A stretch of 64,000 bases of DNA. Source: Gnetum montanum (Eukaryota > Streptophyta > Gnetopsida > Gnetales > Gnetaceae). This document shows positions 59,866 through 64,000 of this stretch, piece by piece. Below the pieces are notes generated by a model, which was given only the letters and a program-made list of their open reading frames with translations, had not been told where the DNA came from and made no database searches. Location: the NCBI GenBank assembly GCA_015680685.1, contig MNCI01020752.1, forward strand, positions 9,711 through 73,710. Direction: 5' to 3'. How positions within the stretch are numbered: position 1 is the first letter of the stretch; each line of letters begins with the position of its first letter. Made by a program: the position numbers and the translations under genes.

Positions 59866-61058
59866 ATGTCCGGAGCGACGGAGACGGTGTCGGCAATGGA
59901 GGCAGCAGTAGCCGAAACGGTGCTCACGGTTCCAAACACGGTGCTGGCAGTGCTGACGGTGGCTTTTCTGGTTCTCTGGCGACGGAGGGAAGCCGGTCCG
60001 GGTCCGCAGGGTCCGCCGGGGTGGCCCATAATGGGACACCTGCTCATGATGGGGTCGATGCCGCATCGAGCAATCGATGCTCTGGTAGAACGTTACGGTC
60101 CCATCATGAGTATCCGTCTCGGCAGTTCCTCCTGCATCGTGGCGTCGTCGGCAGACATGGCACCAGAGTTTTTGAAAACCCACGACGGCACTTTCGCCGA
60201 CCGTCCCCGCCTCGCCGCCGGAAAATATACGACGTACGAGTACCAGGACATCACTTGGTCTCAGTATAATGATCACTGGCGACTCGCCAGAAAGATTTGC
60301 TTGACGGAGCTCTTCAGTGTGAAGAGGTTGGAGGCGCTGGCGAATATCAGAGTTGAGGAGGTCAGACGTGCCGTTTCTGCCATTTATGGAGAGCGCGGTG
60401 GGGCGATCAAGGTGGGGGATGAAACGTGGACGCTGAGTAATAATATTATCAGTCGCATGGTTTTCGGGGGGAAGAGGTACTTGGATGAGATGGCTGGTCA
60501 CAGGATTCGGCCGCAGGAGTTCCGGGAGATTATCAAGGAGCTATTTGTGCTCATTGTGGGGACCGTGAAGGAAACAATGCGTCTGCATCCGGTGGCACCG
60601 TTGCTGGTTCCACCGTTAGCCAGGGAAGCCTGCACCATTAATGGTTACACATTCCGGCAGAAACTCTACTCATGGTGAATGTTTGGACGATTGGGCGTGA
60701 CGAGAAATTATGGAAGGATCCGTTACAGTTTAAGCCGGAACGGTTCCTGGACAGCAGCGTTGATGTTTTGGGTCGGGATTATGAACTTCTGCCATTTGGA
60801 TCGGGGCAGCGTATGTGTCCTGGTTACAGTTTGGGATACAAGGTCGTCAAGCTTGGACTGGCCAATTTCATTCATGAATTCAACTGAAAGCTGCCTCCTG
60901 GTATTGACGATCTGGACATGACTGAGAAATTTGGGCTTTCTATGCCCAAGGCGGATCCGCTGGTTGCTGTTGCAGACCCCGCCTGGCTGACCACCTCTAT
61001 GAATTCAGCGACTAAAGCAGCAGAAAAGGCAGAAGGAAAGAATATGCACAAATATTAA
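59866..61058 (+). pseudogene. Cytochrome P450, CYP71 clan (CYP750-like?), internally deleted
   Basis: ATG 59,866 (alternative 59,896) starts a membrane anchor (TVLAVLTVAFLVLW) with basic RRR and the proline hinge GPQGPPGWPIMGHLL. Then TFADRP, the C-helix WRLARKICLTELFS (WxxxR) and MVFGGKRY. At about 60,555-60,562 the frame jumps to VKETMRLHPVAPLLVPPLAR, the K-helix ExxR: about 130-150 residues with the I-helix (A/G)GxDT oxygen-activation motif are missing in frame. A one-base loss at about 60,650 shifts the frame; it resumes as MVNVWTIGRDEKLWKDP, FKPERFLDS and the heme loop FGSGQRMCPG with its cysteine. TGA 60,885-60,887 replaces Trp of FNWKLPPG; the old end is TAA 61,058. It would have been an ER-bound monooxygenase. 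Family beyond CYP71 clan is a guess. Confidence 0.9.
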
Positions 61059-61121
61059 ACACGTTTCAAGTTTTCAAATCTCGTCGTCCGTGTGGTTTTT
61101 GTTTTCTCATATATTGTTCTT

Positions 61122-61127
61122 AATAAA
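61122..61127 (+). terminator. Poly(A) signal of P450
   Basis: AATAAA 64 bp after the original stop codon, in a T-rich 3' region. Suits a genomic (not processed) copy. Confidence 0.6.
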
Positions 61128-61499
61128 GCTTATTACTCGCTTGCATGCCTTGTAAGGATGGATCAAAAGTAGCTTTGGTAATTCACTAGAAATGTCTGAA
61201 TTGTTGGGAAAAAAATTGTGGAATCCGATGATAATGGACACATTTAATAGGTCACTTCCGGTACATAAATTTGATACAAGTTTATATGCTTTTGGGCCAT
61301 TTTTACAAGAAATTAAGGGTAAGCATTAAAGTGTCACATTTTCAAAGATATTGGAACCTATAGAAATTATTATTTACAGTCTGGTACATCCATAAATTAC
61401 AATTATAAAATTTTAAGTTTCTCTTTTAAGACAAGACCATATTTCACACATATTTTGTAGTGTATTGGGTGAACTACATATAGAGGAGACCTTGTTTGT

Positions 61500-62980
61500 T
61501 TATTTGAACTATATATATAAACAACACTCCCATGGTTCTTGGCTAGTGCAAAATGAGCTAAGTTTAAAGGATAAACATTTTGTTTCTAAAATTGCTAAGG
61601 TCACATGGGAGGTAGACTCAGATATGTAGGTCAAGTATGTTGAGATCTTCCTAGAGAAAGATTTTCTAGTGGGTGTATGCAAACTCATCATTGAGAATGA
61701 CTTCATTGAAGCTTGGTTGAAAGTTATAAATTTTGAATGTCTATTTTCAGGCATGTTAAGCAATAGGATACTAAAAAAATATGTGAGAAAATGAGTCTTC
61801 ATTTCTACAAAGAGGACATTGAAGAGAAATATTTCTCATATGTTTAACACAAATGTGAATAGGAAGATCTTAATAAATAAGACACTAAAAAATATGAATT
61901 TTAGTAAATGTAGGAGCTTTCCAAATATCATTTATTTTCCTTATCCAAATGTGCAATGATAATTGCATTTTCCAGGCCTTATTGAATTTTTTATGAATAA
62001 AGTCATTTTTGTAATACTCTCCTAAGCAACTTTTGAATTTAAAAGGAAAAACAAATTTTCCATCCTTCCAAAAAATATATGAAAAAGCTTGATGTAAATT
62101 TTTATTAATTTTAAATAAATTCTCAAAATTAGAAATTAACTTTTAATTTTTTTTTTCTTTGTATTCAAACCATAGGGGTTACAAGCTTCATTCCAAGTAA
62201 TCCATTTACCATGCATATGCAAAGAAGAAACTATAGTGATATCAAATCTACTCTAACCAGTACATAATTTAGATGCATTAGTAGCCCAAACTCCTTCATT
62301 AAAAGGAAGTTACCATAAGCTAATTTGCTTAAGCATATCTTCTAAAATTGTAATATGATTGCAATTCTAATATTTACTAAGCTTGCACAATGTCTTCCAA
62401 ATTTGTTTAAAAATTGAAGAACTAGGAATAGAAATGGCTTAAAAAAAAAGTAGTGAAGAAAGTTATGAAAAGACCCTATGTTATCATTCTTAGGTTTTCC
62501 TTGCATAAAGTTTGTTTCTTAAAAGGAGCATCCAAACATTGTGTTTATTAATGGACTTTTCAATCCATTTTTCTATAAGAGAAATACCTTGGTTATAACA
62601 ATTAATGAGGCTAAGTTCTCCATTTATCTTGCTACTAGTGCAAATATTCCAAGCACCTATAGGAACACCTTTTCTATGTTACTTAGCACACCGACGATAC
62701 TAATCGATAATACGATCAATTCTCTCATAAGAAGTTTAAAAATTAGTCCAATAAGTGAAGTAATAAACATGAGTGAATTGAAGCATTTGCATAATACCTA
62801 AAACTTTAGTAGAAAGGGTGAGTTTTTTTATTTATTTATCAAGTTTTTTTTTCAATATTATCAACTACATAACTCCACAACATAATCAAATTAGGTTCAA
62901 AAGAATAAGGTATTCCTATAATCTTGACATTTTGTTTAAAGATCTTTTAAAGCTTGAAAGTAATTGACTCATTGATATTA
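61500..62980 (-). mobile_element. LINE fragment (post-RT region and zf-RVT)
   Basis: Reading leftwards: IIGIPYSFEPNLIMLWSYVV (about 62,860-62,925) fits the YLG.P block; LSTKVLGIMQMLQFTHVYYF (about 62,765-62,830) fits the L...GR..V..S.L....Y block; GELSLINCYNQGISLIEKWI (about 62,555-62,620) fits GGL.L.D...Q..AL..KW; and IHIFQCLIYQDLP...QCPLCRNEDSFSHIFF (61,780-61,905) is the zf-RVT motif, CPLC...D...H.FF. Many stops and shifts. It lies just downstream of the P450 and unrelated in orientation. Confidence 0.7.
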
Positions 62981-63039
62981 TCATTACAATAAACAAAAAA
63001 GTCACTTCATGTGAATAATATACAAGCATTTCATAGAGG

Positions 63040-63112
63040 TCCCTACTAGTTCAATGGTAGAGTCCTTCAATATTGTGTTGGTAGTTACAAGTTTAATTCT
63101 AGATATCCCACC
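63040..63112 (+). repeat. tRNA-like A/B-box segment (SINE head or tRNA pseudogene)
   Basis: TAGTTCAATGG (63,047-63,057) matches the pol III A box and AGTTTAATTCT (63,090-63,100) a weakened B box, 43 bases apart as in an intronless tRNA. The flanks do not pair into an acceptor stem, so it is not a functional tRNA gene. Confidence 0.35.
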
Positions 63113-63296
63113 TATTCAATATTAGAAAGAATAAAAGACATTTCATCACTTAACCTCTACATTTATTAGATGAATTGTATGAATTATAACTTATATGGAA
63201 GAGTGGTCAAGCTATGGACATAAGAATTACCTTTAATCATGGCTTATCCTAAAGAGTGGTGCATATGTGGGCCTACCTCATTAGTTGATTAGGAGG

Positions 63297-64000
63297 TGAT
63301 GAGTCATGTTTTGTAGGGCCCCAATATTGGATATTCAATATTAGAGCTGTGATGTTGGGTATCCAATATCAGGGCACTACCTCCAATGTTGGGGATCCAA
63401 TATCACCCTTTCCATGCTAGCCTATAAATACAACACTTGGGTGCACGGTTGAGATATAGATAGATTTATAGATTCTAATAGATTTCAAGTTCTATCAGTT
63501 TCTAGTGCATGCCCAAAATGTGATGTTAAGTGATTATATGACATCCTTATTCAAGTGTGATGTACTTGGACATGTTACATGTTCGACAATAAAGATCAAG
63601 ATTACTCCCATTATTGTAGCATCTAGTTAGCTTTATTATTGTTTTTAATTACTTATATGCTTACTATTTTCCTTACTTGATGTTTATAGTTTATGACTCT
63701 TTATTATTTTTTGTCATTAAGTGGAATGAGATGACTAATTGCAAGCCCTTAAGTGTAACTACTTGTTAACCCAGTAGTGTTATTGTTTGGTACACCTAGT
63801 AATCATATGCTTGGTTATCCTATTAGTATTTGCACGAAGTCCAAGGCATGTACGGAAAGTTAGGAATGAATACTCATCACACATAGGCTAATTAGACTTT
63901 ACTTTTCCATTGTTAATTAGATTAATTAATTAATTTCTTTATTATCATTCGGAGTCTCTTAGGGCTGAACAACATTAAGAATCATATGCTTTACTCTAGA
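63297..64000 (+). repeat. E1-family LTR, cut by window end
   Basis: Starts TGATGAGTC after AGGAGG (a possible purine tract) and aligns, with heavy divergence, to the E1 LTRs: GTGGAATGAG, GTTTGGT(A/T)CACC, ACTCATCAC and TTAATTAGATTAA appear in order. TATA box CCTATAAATAC at about 63,421. Three palindromic GATATTGGATATCCAATATC-like sites precede it (63,328-63,412). Confidence 0.75.

Noticed and set aside
59599-60501. 300-codon open frame on the minus strand, the longest in the window
   Set aside because: It is the antisense shadow of the GC-rich P450; its product is low-complexity Arg/His-rich and shows no domain, while the plus strand has clear P450 motifs.

Overview
The window looks like intergenic, repeat-dominated nuclear DNA of a seed plant with a large, slowly purged genome, most likely a gymnosperm. 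It is AT-rich and almost gene-free, and filled with old nested LTR retrotransposons and LINE fragments. Low-copy plant sequence is limited to a broken CYP71-clan cytochrome P450 and a fragment of a class II O-methyltransferase. The gymnosperm assignment is inference from element age, nesting and gene poverty, with no single diagnostic gene.

Layout. 1-1.8 kb: two direct LTR-like copies of one element. 2.0-6.3 kb: a decayed element bounded by ~300-bp direct repeats. 6.3-9 kb: a CpG-richer island with an O-methyltransferase fragment and three small tandem arrays. 11.4-18.1 kb: a gag-only, Athila-like Ty3 element (E1) with both LTRs, a decayed tRNA-Asp-type primer site and a purine tract; a third LTR of the same family ends the window (63.3-64.0 kb). 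18.5-22 kb: copia, Ty3 gag and LINE scraps. 23.3-53.3 kb: a very large minus-strand Tat/Ogre-like element (E2). Its 3' LTR is split by a minus-strand chromovirus (E3, 24,175-33,647) with a perfect GTAAG target duplication; the partner LTR of E2 keeps the empty site. 53.3-53.5 kb: assembly gap. 55.4-58.7 kb: a 104-bp array and a plus-strand LINE. 59.6-61.1 kb: the P450 pseudogene with its promoter and poly(A) signal. 61.5-63.0 kb: a second minus-strand LINE.

The most unusual content is inside E2 and E3. Both carry, antisense to their own gag-pol, a plus-strand multi-exon gene of unknown function with GT-AG introns and long exons: 42,209-47,422 (about eight exons) in E2 and 30,909-32,950 (four exons) in E3. 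In E2 this gene lies in a ~10.3-kb spacer between protease and reverse transcriptase that has splice-like ends, the position where Ogre elements are known to have an intron. The same spacer holds a ~3-kb degenerate tandem array (about 190-bp half units, about 375-bp full units, each with a CTTCCA/TGGAAG dyad) and copies of a 29-bp minisatellite.

No gene here appears intact. Nearly every in-frame stop in the decayed ORFs is one C-to-T change from CAG, CAA or CGA, as expected from methylated-cytosine decay; the P450 locus by contrast is still CpG-rich. All calls come from reading the sequence by eye; no alignments, searches or splice predictions were run.
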